Shown in pieces: positions 26,511 through 34,465 of a DNA stretch of 64,000 nucleotides. The translations under genes and the position numbers were made by a program. Within the stretch, counting starts at the first letter, position 1; each line of letters begins with the position of its first letter. The stretch spans positions 620,001 to 684,000 of the forward strand of contig CAWGIG010000001.1 of NCBI GenBank assembly GCA_963822595.1, in the 5' to 3' direction. The notes under the pieces were generated by a model. It saw only the letters and a list, made by a program, of their open reading frames with translations. It was not told where the DNA came from and searched no databases. This DNA comes from CAVRUH01 sp963822595 (lineage in GTDB: Bacteria > Chlamydiota > Chlamydiia > Chlamydiales > Waddliaceae).

Positions 26511-26827
26511 TGTCACCTGGAAATAACTAATAGACGCTAGGCAAACAATTCTCAACGCAGAGAGGAAGAGGTTCGCAGAGGCGCTGAGAATGGAGAAGAG
26601 AAAAAAACAATCATTTTCTTTCTCCGCGTCTCTGCGAACCTCTCCACCTCCTAAATAACTCATGGTGTGAATTGGGTGAGTTTGAAGACTAAACAAGACT
26701 TGCTTTACTCGTTTTTTATCTTAAAAAGCATTGTTTGAGATTTTTGACAATATATTTATTTAAAAACAAAAAAAAGATTTTCCTCATGCCTTTTTGTTTT
26801 TCATTTGTTTTTTTGAGCTGTAGTAGC
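26511..26827. other. Gene-free stretch left of the IS110 transposase
   Basis: About 317 bases. It contains the left arm and part of the right arm of a palindromic repeat (26528-26660) and the 3' noncoding end of the IS110 element. The exact left end of the element is not visible. Confidence 0.55.
26528..26660. repeat. Palindromic repeat interrupted by IS110, left part
   Basis: The left arm begins TAATAGACGCTAGGCAA and continues through CTCAACGCAGAGAGG and GAGGTTCGCAGAGGCGC. Its inverse, GCGTCTCTGCGAACCTCT, appears near 26630-26650, but the outer part of the right arm is missing here. It reappears at 28463-28500, beyond the transposase. So the element was probably one palindrome before insertion. 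Confidence 0.7.
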
Positions 26828-28219
26828 TTAGGCTGTCATTTGGGTTAGTTCAAACCCCATTTCCTTGGCCTTTTTCTTAAGGTTTGCCAATCTACGTTCC
26901 TGGTACATCTTCTCGTAAAATTGAACTCCTTTTTCAACAAATTCCACTCCGTATTTTAACATGAGATAAATAAGCTTCGCTAGTTTGTGTGCAAGAGCAG
27001 TGATTGCTTTTGGGGATCCTAATCTCCCTTTCATCCTACGCAGATAGGCCCCAAATGCACAATCGGATCTGTATAGTGTGTTTGCACACATTCTTAACAA
27101 TACAGCTACCCTGTTAACACATGGTTTGGTTTTTCCACTTAATCTTTTGCCCCCTGATACTTTGTTTCCTGGGGATAGTCCTAACCATGATGCAAAGTGT
27201 TTGGCGCTTCGCCAACGGCTCATGTCTAGTCCTATTTCAGATATGATTGTAAGTGCTGAGCTTGCACCTATTGATGGAATTTTTGTCAGGTCTACTCCTG
27301 CAAGTTTAACCAGTTGAGATGTGAGGTCAAACTGGTATTCATGTTTCTGATACTTTTTATTTTCTTTTGGTTTTTTTGTCTTTTCTGCTTCTTTTGCTTG
27401 TTTCTTTTCGTCTTCTGGTTTTAATTTAGACTCAAACTTTCCGACCTCCCGTTCGATTTTTAAATCGCACTCTGATCGTTTTGTTGTATAGAAATCGTAG
27501 AGATCCAGGGCCTGTTTAAGACTGAATAAATGTTCTTCTCTGTAATTTCCTACAAGCGATGCTTCTATGACATCTTCAGGATTGTGGCATCGCTCATCCC
27601 TTAGAGCGGCTAATTTTTTGGGGTCTGTAACACCCGATACAATACTCCTTATAATCGCCATACCTGTCTTGCCGGTGATGTCGCTGATAACATTGTGTAG
27701 GTGCAGATTCATTTGTGTTAGGGCCTTTTGCATATGTTGGATATGTTCTGCAGCACTTTTAATAAGCATATCTCGCTGCCTAAGGTAGGCCCTTAGTGGT
27801 AAAATCTCATTTACAGGTCGAAATGCCCCTTTCATTAAACCAAATGTTCCGAGTTGTTGCAGCCATTGACAGTCAAGTACGTCTGTCTTATGTGCGCTTA
27901 CGTTTTTAACATGACGGGCATTGACAAGCTTTACATCAAACCCATTACTTTCAAGTAACTCGAAAGCGGGTATCCAGAAAACACCTGTTGACTCCATGAT
28001 GATTGTTTCAATGCGGCATTGTTTAAGCCAATCGATCATTTTGAGAAGATCACCGGTAAATGTCCGGAATTCTCGTACGGGAAATTGATCTCTTTCTGAT
28101 GGCACAGCCACAAAATGCGATTGCGAACCTATATCGATGCCTGCAGTATTAGGATGAAGTACTGGTAATGAACTAGTACTTTCTTCTTTAGTTTTAATCT
28201 TTTTTGAAGTATTCTTCAT
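26828..28219 (-). CDS. IS110-family transposase (DEDD type)
   Basis: A 463-residue transposase. The N-terminal RuvC-like domain has Asp29 in GIDIGSQSH, Glu76 in IMESTG, and Asp113 and Asp116 in KTDVLD, giving the DEDD set. A lysine-rich coiled-coil insert (about 250-285) follows. The C-terminal Transposase_20 domain has IPSIGASSALTIISEIG and PGNKVSGGKR with the expected serine. IS110 enzymes recombine donor and target under a bridge RNA encoded in the element's noncoding end. All key residues are intact, so it may be active. Confidence 0.95.
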   Translation of the reverse strand: MKNTSKKIKTKEESTSSLPVLHPNTAGIDIGSQSHFVAVPSERDQFPVREFRTFTGDLLKMIDWLKQCRIETIIMESTGVFWIPAFELLESNGFDVKLVNARHVKNVSAHKTDVLDCQWLQQLGTFGLMKGAFRPVNEILPLRAYLRQRDMLIKSAAEHIQHMQKALTQMNLHLHNVISDITGKTGMAIIRSIVSGVTDPKKLAALRDERCHNPEDVIEASLVGNYREEHLFSLKQALDLYDFYTTKRSECDLKIEREVGKFESKLKPEDEKKQAKEAEKTKKPKENKKYQKHEYQFDLTSQLVKLAGVDLTKIPSIGASSALTIISEIGLDMSRWRSAKHFASWLGLSPGNKVSGGKRLSGKTKPCVNRVAVLLRMCANTLYRSDCAFGAYLRRMKGRLGSPKAITALAHKLAKLIYLMLKYGVEFVEKGVQFYEKMYQERRLANLKKKAKEMGFELTQMTA

Positions 28220-28462
28220 TCTTAATTCCTTTTTTTGTTGGTATAAAAAAGGTATTAACGTGCGGCGGGGGCTATAAAAATATAGAGGCAGTCTCCTAAA
28301 CGGGATAGCAAGCTTCCCAGCGATAAAATCGCAAGCCCCCGCTGATCACGCTCTGCGACGGGTACAAAAACACCAGTGGCGGTACGATCTAAGACACACG
28401 AAATACCGCAAACATTATATAGGTCACAGTTATTTCCCGAAAGGGGGCCCGAAGGGACTGGG
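28220..28462 (-). ncRNA. Candidate bridge-RNA region of the IS110 element
   Basis: About 240 noncoding bases upstream of the transposase, where group IS110 elements carry the bridge RNA. On the minus strand it has GC-rich hairpins (GCCCAGTCCCTTCGGGC and CCCCCTTTCGGGA near the outer end, and a GCGGGGGCT segment nearer the gene). Location and structure fit, but the two binding loops have not been identified, so this is an inference from the family. Confidence 0.45.
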
Positions 28463-28500
28463 CCGCTCTGCGTTGAAAATGGGTTGCCTAACGTCTATTA
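28463..28500. repeat. Outer right arm of the IS110-interrupted palindrome
   Basis: Read on the minus strand it is TAATAGACGTTAGGCAACCC followed by ATTTTCAACGCAGAGCGG, matching 26528-26565 at 33 of 38 positions in inverted orientation. It marks the outer right end of the interrupted repeat. Confidence 0.75.
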
Positions 28501-28528
28501 TTAACTCTCTCTATTGAAAAAAGAGTTA

Positions 28529-28710
28529 TTTAGAAGTTCACGGAGAACACAGAGAATAAGAATTTGAACCAGAAGCTTAAAACGGAGATAGTAAAAAGTA
28601 AAATGTTCTGCTTGAAACTTTGTTCGTGTATCAACCGATCTCAGTTTCAAGCATCTGCTTCAAATTCTTACTCTCTATGTTCTCCGTGTGTACTCTGTGT
28701 TTTAATTTGA
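28529..28710. repeat. MITE-like palindrome, copy C (partly degraded)
   Basis: The left arm has AGTTCACGGAGAACACAGAG and lacks the outer AAAACACAGAG of copies A and B. The right arm is complete, with GATCTCAGTTTCAAGCATCTG and CTCCGTGTGTACTCTGTG. The centre is shorter than in A and B. It lies next to the IS110-interrupted repeat and just upstream in map position of the rseP stop. Confidence 0.75.
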
Positions 28711-28724
28711 CTCAACATTTCCTC

Positions 28725-30671
28725 TTAAAACAGGCGGCGGATATCGTTAAAGGTGATAAATAAAAACAGCGATATTAATAGCGCTGTAAATACCAAGGTA
28801 ATCCCTTCCATCAATTTCGAGTTAATGCGGCGACCCGTTACCATTTCATAGAATGAGAAGACGATTGTTCCACCATCCATAATAGGGATTGGAAACAAAT
28901 TCAAAATACCTAAGTTTAAACTAATAGCGCCCAACCAAAAGAGAGCTTCTTTTAAGCTAATCATGGAGGAACCTTGTACCACTCTGACAATACCTATAGG
29001 GCCCGTCAAATAACTAGGACTTAAACTTTGAGAAATCATAGCGCTCATCGTACGATAGATCTGTGTTGCCATGTGACTAAATAATTCAGTCGGCTTAGGA
29101 TTAAAAGTAACATGACGATCTTGGACAGCAGGAATTCCTAGAGCTAATTCTTTGATATCGTGATCAAAACGTTGAAGTTCAAAAGCTCTCTTTTCAGGAT
29201 CTTCCATTAGTTCGATTTTTTTTCTTTTTTCTCTTATTTCAGTAGCCATCCATGCTTTTTGTTCCTCAGTCCCCCCAATGTCAGTTTTTTTAATGGGTAC
29301 TATAGGCTTTAGAAGATAGAGGTTGTTGAGCTTAGAAACTTGCGTATTCGTGCCGATGGAACGGGCAATTTTTCCTAAACTGTCCCAGTTAACATTCTGC
29401 ATTAATCGCCCATCTACATTTTTCCAAGAAATCAACTCAATTGCTGCCGGATCTCTTTCTACAATTACATTCACTTTCTTCATTTGAAGCTGAGCAAGCA
29501 TCTCAAAAGAATGATTGATAGGTGTACCTTGAACGGCAATAATCTTATCCCCTTCATGTAAGGGTTCTTCCATTTCCGAATAAGGGTGCTCAGGGAAAAT
29601 TTCTTCTTCTTTTTCTTTATCGACGAATTTTAATGGGTTCTCGACAACACCGTCGTGGGTGAGATTATAGGGAATGGCATAGAGATCTTCGAATTTAACA
29701 TTACTTAAATTTGCCTCATGCTGCCAATCAGCAAGTTCCTCACGGAATGCCGCATCAGGCCTGAGTTCTTCGACATGTACTCGAGGCACACGGCGTAGAA
29801 TGATTTTATCTCCTCTTTTCAAAGTCATCAAGATTCTGCCATCATTGATTATATTGCTGAGATTTTTGCTTGAATAAATGACTTCACCATCTGCCCAAAG
29901 AACGCGATCTCCGTATTGCAAACCGCTGTTGACAATTGTTGAAGATGCCGGTAATGGGTTCTCATGGCCGCCTGGAGTACGATCGTAGATAATATAGCGA
30001 CCGGGTTCAAGAATTCCGGCAGTTTTAATTTGTTTATTGAAGTATCTGGAATCAGGATAAAGCTTTACTTTTATGTCGAAGGGAGTTTTTTCACCCGTAA
30101 CATGATTGACTTTATTTCCTTTGACGGAAACTTCGTCTCCCTCTGTTAAAAGAGTATAGATGCTGTCTTCTTGGCCGGTAAAGGGAGTGTTGTTGTAAGA
30201 AGTAATTTCATCGCCCGGACGTATTCCTTGGGCATAAAGTTCCGATTTAGGATCGAGCCAGCCGATGGTATTGGAGTATTCGCCAAAGGATTTTTCACGT
30301 CCGCCGATTCCCCAAAGAATAGCAAAAACAAAAACGGCAAAGAGGAGGTTGACGAAAGGCCCCATGAATGCGACTTTAATACGATCCCAAGGTTTTTTTC
30401 CGTAAAATCCATCAGGAATAGTGTAGGGATCTTCATCTTTTTCTGCGCCATATCCGGCGATTTTTACGTAGCCGCCGAAGGGTAGTAGTCCGATCTTCCA
30501 TGTGACATCATTGCGAATCCAGGTGTAGATGGAAGGTCCGAATCCTATGGAAAAGACCTCTACCTTCATGCCTACGCGGCGTGCCATCCAGTAGTGTCCT
30601 AACTCATGAATGAATACGAGAAAGCTTAAACCCAAAATCGATAACATTGTATAAATTATTGTCTCAAACAT
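28725..30671 (-). CDS. rseP: Site-2 membrane metalloprotease RseP
   Basis: A 648-residue intramembrane zinc protease. The first membrane helix has HELGH (His22, Glu23, His26) and the C-terminal part has NLFPIPIMDGG, giving the third zinc ligand Asp. Between them lie two PDZ-like regions and a long charged insert. It cleaves membrane-bound substrates, such as anti-sigma factors in other bacteria. The length is close to the CT072 protein and longer than in enterobacteria. In Chlamydia it directly follows dxr; here a GxxExxY element separates the two. Confidence 0.95.
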   Translation of the reverse strand: MFETIIYTMLSILGLSFLVFIHELGHYWMARRVGMKVEVFSIGFGPSIYTWIRNDVTWKIGLLPFGGYVKIAGYGAEKDEDPYTIPDGFYGKKPWDRIKVAFMGPFVNLLFAVFVFAILWGIGGREKSFGEYSNTIGWLDPKSELYAQGIRPGDEITSYNNTPFTGQEDSIYTLLTEGDEVSVKGNKVNHVTGEKTPFDIKVKLYPDSRYFNKQIKTAGILEPGRYIIYDRTPGGHENPLPASSTIVNSGLQYGDRVLWADGEVIYSSKNLSNIINDGRILMTLKRGDKIILRRVPRVHVEELRPDAAFREELADWQHEANLSNVKFEDLYAIPYNLTHDGVVENPLKFVDKEKEEEIFPEHPYSEMEEPLHEGDKIIAVQGTPINHSFEMLAQLQMKKVNVIVERDPAAIELISWKNVDGRLMQNVNWDSLGKIARSIGTNTQVSKLNNLYLLKPIVPIKKTDIGGTEEQKAWMATEIREKRKKIELMEDPEKRAFELQRFDHDIKELALGIPAVQDRHVTFNPKPTELFSHMATQIYRTMSAMISQSLSPSYLTGPIGIVRVVQGSSMISLKEALFWLGAISLNLGILNLFPIPIMDGGTIVFSFYEMVTGRRINSKLMEGITLVFTALLISLFLFITFNDIRRLF

Positions 30672-30744
30672 AGATTTTTACCCTTTAAAGACTCAATTAT
30701 GTCATAAGCCCAAGTAAAACGCAAAAACTATTAATCGTCTATTT

Positions 30745-31286
30745 TTCACCACCGAGATCACAGAGATTATTGAGCCCACATGAGATAGAACTTGAGTAAT
30801 TTCAAAAGACGAGACTTTTTCATGTCTCATTGATCTCTTGGTTGTAAAAAATATGTTAAACAATGAGTCTTTTGATTCCATTTTTAAGGAGTTTGACATT
30901 AAAATTAATTAATAGTCCCCTACCCCCTCCCTTTAACTTAAGATATGATAGCAGTTGCGCTTCGTGAATAGGAAGGAGACTCGCAACAGACTTTATTTCC
31001 AATATAACCTCTTCTTCGACAATCATATCAATCCTATAGCCAGAATCTAACTTTATATCACGATATAAAATCGGTGTCGGTACCTGCCTTTTAAATTTTA
31101 AACCGATCATATTAAGTTCATAACAAAGACAACTTTCATATGCTGACTCGAGCAATCCAGGTCCCAACCTTCGATGAACTTCTATTGCCGCACCTATGAT
31201 TTTCCCAGTTAAAACATCATCCTGTTTTTGATCCTCTCTCATATTCCTCATGTGGCCTCAATAATCTCTGTGATCTCGGTGGTGAA
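30745..31286. mobile_element. Inverted-repeat-bounded unit carrying a GxxExxY nuclease gene
   Basis: A 542-base unit bounded by 40-bp inverted repeats (30745-30784 and 31247-31286) that differ at one position. The outer sequence is TTCACCACCGAGATCACAGA. The unit starts 4 bases after the dxr stop and separates dxr from rseP, which adjoin in Chlamydia. The repeat ends share the CACAGAG word with MITE copies A to C and the palindrome at 6749. It has the layout of a small mobile unit with one gene, but no target duplication was identified. Confidence 0.7.
30856..31251 (-). CDS. GxxExxY family PD-(D/E)XK nuclease-like protein
   Basis: A 131-residue protein with the defining motif GLLESAY and, further on, YRIDMIVEEEVILEIKS, the D-x-ExK core of PD-(D/E)XK nucleases. 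The family (TIGR04256, related to PF13366) is widespread and patchy in bacteria and its function is not known. Its ATG at 31251 lies within the right inverted repeat, and a second ATG at 31242 is possible. GAGG precedes the first start by 4 to 5 bases. Its position inside inverted repeats suggests it is the enzyme that mobilises the unit. Confidence 0.88.
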   Translation of the reverse strand: MRNMREDQKQDDVLTGKIIGAAIEVHRRLGPGLLESAYESCLCYELNMIGLKFKRQVPTPILYRDIKLDSGYRIDMIVEEEVILEIKSVASLLPIHEAQLLSYLKLKGGGRGLLINFNVKLLKNGIKRLIV

Positions 31287-31290
31287 TATC

Positions 31291-32427
31291 CTAATAGCTG
31301 GCAGCTTGTTCACGGGCGAGGGAGTCGGTGGCGAGGATGGTTTCGAGGGATTCTATCTTCAGTATCTTGTGGTTGCTCATTAATCCCTCTAACTTGCGGG
31401 GAATATCCAACCAGGATATCTGCTTACTGAGGAAACGATTCACAAGAACTTCATTTGCAGCATTCATGTAGCAGGATAATGTACCCCCGCTTCTTAAAGA
31501 CTCATAGGCCAAATCCAAACAACGGAACTTTTCTGTGTCCGGCGTGAAAAACTGCAAAGTGTGATGCTTTGTAAAATCAAAAGCCGGAAATGTTCCGGTA
31601 AGTCTCTCGGGATAGGACATGGCATATTGAATAGGAATTTTCATGTCGGTGTATCCTAACTGGGCGATAATGGAGTTATCGACGAATTCCACCATGCTAT
31701 GAATGATGCTCTGAGGATGGATGACAACGCTAATTTTTTCTACAGGCATGTTAAAGAGCCAATGCGCTTCGATAACTTCTAAACCTTTATTCATCAAGGT
31801 GGATGAGTCAATCGTCACTTTCGGTCCCATATTCCAAGTAGGGTGATTTAGAGCATGTTCTACTGTGATGGCCTCGAGCTGGTCATATTTCATGGTCCTA
31901 AATGGACCTCCGGAAGCGGTAAGAATGATCCTTTTTATGGCCCCCTTTTTTTCCTTATGAAGGCACTGAAAGATAGCACTATGTTCGCTGTCAATCGGAA
32001 GAATTTTTACTTTATTTTTCTTTGCTAGGGTTGTGACGAGCAATCCCCCGGACACTAGAGCTTCTTTATTAGCCAGTCCGATATCTTTCTTTGCTTCTAT
32101 TGCAGCAATTGTAGGGATAAGTCCTAATGTTCCGGTGATGGCAGACACGACGAAATCCACTTCGGAATGGGAGGCGGCAGCTTTGAGTCCGTCCATTCCC
32201 GCAACGATTTCTAAACCGGGAAATTTTTTCTGGAGTTCCAGGGCCTTGTCTTTTTCGAATACGGCGACTAATTTCGGAGAAAACTCTTTGATTTGTTGTT
32301 CGAGGAGATCGATATTGGATCTTGCGGCCAAAGTTGATACTTTGAACTCCTCGGGAAGATGCCGAATGATATTCAGTGTATTTTTGCCGATCGATCCTGT
32401 ACTTCCGAGAATGGCGATTCGTTTCAT
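31291..32427 (-). CDS. dxr: 1-deoxy-D-xylulose 5-phosphate reductoisomerase
   Basis: A 378-residue enzyme of the MEP isoprenoid pathway, using NADPH to make 2-C-methylerythritol 4-phosphate. The NADPH loop GSTGSIG is at residues 8-14. Further motifs are ANKEALVSGG, IDSEHSAIFQ (metal-binding Asp and Glu), TASGGPF, and HPTWNMGPK. It overlaps gnd upstream by 4 bases (ATGA). In chlamydiae the next gene is rseP, now 620 bases away because of the inserted nuclease unit. Confidence 0.97.
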   Translation of the reverse strand: MKRIAILGSTGSIGKNTLNIIRHLPEEFKVSTLAARSNIDLLEQQIKEFSPKLVAVFEKDKALELQKKFPGLEIVAGMDGLKAAASHSEVDFVVSAITGTLGLIPTIAAIEAKKDIGLANKEALVSGGLLVTTLAKKNKVKILPIDSEHSAIFQCLHKEKKGAIKRIILTASGGPFRTMKYDQLEAITVEHALNHPTWNMGPKVTIDSSTLMNKGLEVIEAHWLFNMPVEKISVVIHPQSIIHSMVEFVDNSIIAQLGYTDMKIPIQYAMSYPERLTGTFPAFDFTKHHTLQFFTPDTEKFRCLDLAYESLRSGGTLSCYMNAANEVLVNRFLSKQISWLDIPRKLEGLMSNHKILKIESLETILATDSLAREQAASY

Positions 32428-33842
32428 TGTTCATTCCACTCGGTATGGAAGAATTTTCCACGGGGGGCATCTATTCTTTCATAGGTATGAGCACCAAAGA
32501 AGTCTCTTTGAGCCTGCAGAAGGTTTGCTGGAAGATAGGGTGTGCGGTAACCATCATAGAAAGAGATTGCGGAACTCAGGCATGGCACCGGGATGCCCAT
32601 TTCGACAGCTTTTGACACAGCTTGGCGCCAGCCGCTTTCAGCTTGTCCTACTTCGTTTGTGAAATAGGGATCTAGAAGCAAGTTTTTTAGATGAGGATTT
32701 TTATCGTAGGCCTCTTTGATTTTTCCTAGGAATCGGCTGCGAATGATGCAACCTTCTCGCCACATCAGGGCGACACCGCCGAAGTTTAGATTCCATTTGT
32801 ATTCTTCTGCAGCCTGGCGCATCATCATAAACCCTTGAGCATAGCTGATAATTTTCGAGGCGTAGAGAGCTTGGCGAATAGCTTCGATAATGGACTCTCG
32901 ATCTCCTTTAAAAGTGGAAGAATGCCCTTTCAGTACTTTGCTAGCTTCCTTTCTTTCGTCTTTGAGAGAAGAAAGAAATCGAGAAAAAACAGCTTCTCCG
33001 ATAAGTGTTAAAGGGATTCCCATTTCGAGAGCATTGACAACGGTCCATTTTCCCGTCCCCTTTTGTCCGGCAACATCTAAGATTTTTTCAACGAGAGGTT
33101 TGCCATCGGTATCTTTGACTTTGAAAATTTTTGCTGTAATTTCTATGAGATAACTATTTAAGGGACCTTGATTCCATTTATTGAAAATCTCGGCGATTTC
33201 ATCGAGTTTGAGGCCCAAACCGGTGTTTAGGACCTGATATACTTCTGAGATGAGTTGCATGTCGCCGTATTCGATACCGTTGTGAACCATTTTTACATAG
33301 TGTCCAGCTCCCTCTTCGCCAACCCAATCACAGCAGGGCTCGCCCGACTCGACTTTTGCGGCGATCGATTGGAATATGGGCTTTATAATAGGCCATCCGT
33401 CAGGATTTCCTCCCGGCATAATAGAGGGACCATGGCGGGCTCCTTCTTCTCCACCGGAAACTCCGGCTCCGATAAATATAATCCCTTTTTCTTTTAAAGA
33501 TCTGACACGGCGCGTCGTATCGGTGTAGAGGCTATTTCCTCCGTCGATGATGACATCTCCCTTTGATAGAAGAGGAAGTAGCATATCGATGAACTCGTCG
33601 ACAGCTTCACCGGCTTTTACCATGAGCATGACTTTGCGTGGGGATTTTAGGGAATCAATGAATTCTTTCAAGGAGTGAGTGCCGATGACTTTCGTCCCTT
33701 TTGCGGGGCCATTGAGGAAATCGTCAACTTTGGATACGGTACGATTAAAAACAGCCACTTTAAAACCGTGGTCGTTCATATTTAGGACAAGGTTTTGTCC
33801 CATAACGGCAAGTCCTATTAAACCAATATCAGCATCCGGCAT
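32424..33842 (-). CDS. gnd: 6-phosphogluconate dehydrogenase, decarboxylating
   Basis: A 472-residue pentose-phosphate enzyme producing ribulose 5-phosphate, CO2 and NADPH. The N-terminal NADP loop is GLAVMGQNLVLN. The central catalytic region has SGGEEGARHGPSIMPGG and KMVHNGIEYGDMQLI (catalytic Lys). The C-terminal helix domain ends with the conserved DYFGAHTYER-like FGAHTYERID. Normal length for the homodimeric type. It is the first gene of a run gnd-dxr-(nuclease)-rseP. Confidence 0.97.
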   Translation of the reverse strand: MPDADIGLIGLAVMGQNLVLNMNDHGFKVAVFNRTVSKVDDFLNGPAKGTKVIGTHSLKEFIDSLKSPRKVMLMVKAGEAVDEFIDMLLPLLSKGDVIIDGGNSLYTDTTRRVRSLKEKGIIFIGAGVSGGEEGARHGPSIMPGGNPDGWPIIKPIFQSIAAKVESGEPCCDWVGEEGAGHYVKMVHNGIEYGDMQLISEVYQVLNTGLGLKLDEIAEIFNKWNQGPLNSYLIEITAKIFKVKDTDGKPLVEKILDVAGQKGTGKWTVVNALEMGIPLTLIGEAVFSRFLSSLKDERKEASKVLKGHSSTFKGDRESIIEAIRQALYASKIISYAQGFMMMRQAAEEYKWNLNFGGVALMWREGCIIRSRFLGKIKEAYDKNPHLKNLLLDPYFTNEVGQAESGWRQAVSKAVEMGIPVPCLSSAISFYDGYRTPYLPANLLQAQRDFFGAHTYERIDAPRGKFFHTEWNEQ

Positions 33843-33904
33843 GAATTTCTCCTGAATTACATAGTAAAATCATGACGGATTTCCATTTAGGAATCAAGTG
33901 TTAA

Positions 33905-34447
33905 TTAATTTTTAATTCGATAAACAACATAAGAACCCATGGGATGTCCTTCAGGAAGACCCGGATTTTCAAAATCGAGGGTAGGATCATAGGTCATTCC
34001 TAGACGTTCCATGAGCTTTCTTGAGTTCATATTTCCTTTATAGGTGAAAGCAAAAAATTCTTTTTGATTAAGTTTATTGAAACCGTAGTCCAATGCCGCT
34101 TTAGCAGCCTCTGAAGCGTATCCTTTGCCCCAATGGGCACTTGCTAGCCTCCAGCCAATTTCAATGCATGGCGTAAAGTCTGATTTGAAATCGGTGTAAT
34201 GCAGACCCACATAACCTATCAAATCGTCGACACCTGGCAATTCAAGGGCCCATCGCCCATAATTGCGTTGATCCCATTCTTCTTCGTACGATTTTATCAT
34301 GGCGTCACTTTGTTCACGGCTGATGGGAATGGGGATAAATTCCATGACTTTTGGATCTTTGTTTATGAGAGAAAAAGGCAATTGATCCGATTCGCGCCAG
34401 GGGCGAAGAATTAATCTTTCTGTTTTAATGATGGGAGCGGTAGCCAT
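33905..34447 (-). CDS. RimJ/RimL-type N-acetyltransferase
   Basis: A 180-residue GNAT protein: IIKTERLILRPW at the start is typical, and the acetyl-CoA loop HWGKGYASEAA with the following NMNSRKLMERLGM helix is complete. Such enzymes acetylate N-terminal amino groups or small molecules; the substrate is unknown. It is the last gene of the downstream-running group that begins near 40.4 kb, 18 bases after the acyl-CoA synthetase stop. Confidence 0.88.
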   Translation of the reverse strand: MATAPIIKTERLILRPWRESDQLPFSLINKDPKVMEFIPIPISREQSDAMIKSYEEEWDQRNYGRWALELPGVDDLIGYVGLHYTDFKSDFTPCIEIGWRLASAHWGKGYASEAAKAALDYGFNKLNQKEFFAFTYKGNMNSRKLMERLGMTYDPTLDFENPGLPEGHPMGSYVVYRIKN

Positions 34448-34465
34448 AATATCCCCTTTTTTTGT

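Larger units (their letters stand above)
26660..28462 (-). mobile_element. IS110-family insertion sequence (approximate limits)
   Basis: The element contains one transposase gene and about 240 bases of structured DNA upstream of it. The limits are inferred: the palindrome that surrounds it breaks off near 26655 and resumes at 28463. IS110 elements lack long terminal inverted repeats. The 38-bp inverted repeats here (26528-26565 and 28463-28500, 33 of 38 identical) therefore fit best as the arms of the target palindrome. Confidence 0.65.

Noticed and set aside
26454..26696. Small minus-strand frame beside IS110
   Set aside because: It reads through the palindrome and the end of the neighbouring gene, with a serine- and leucine-rich product typical of repeat translation.
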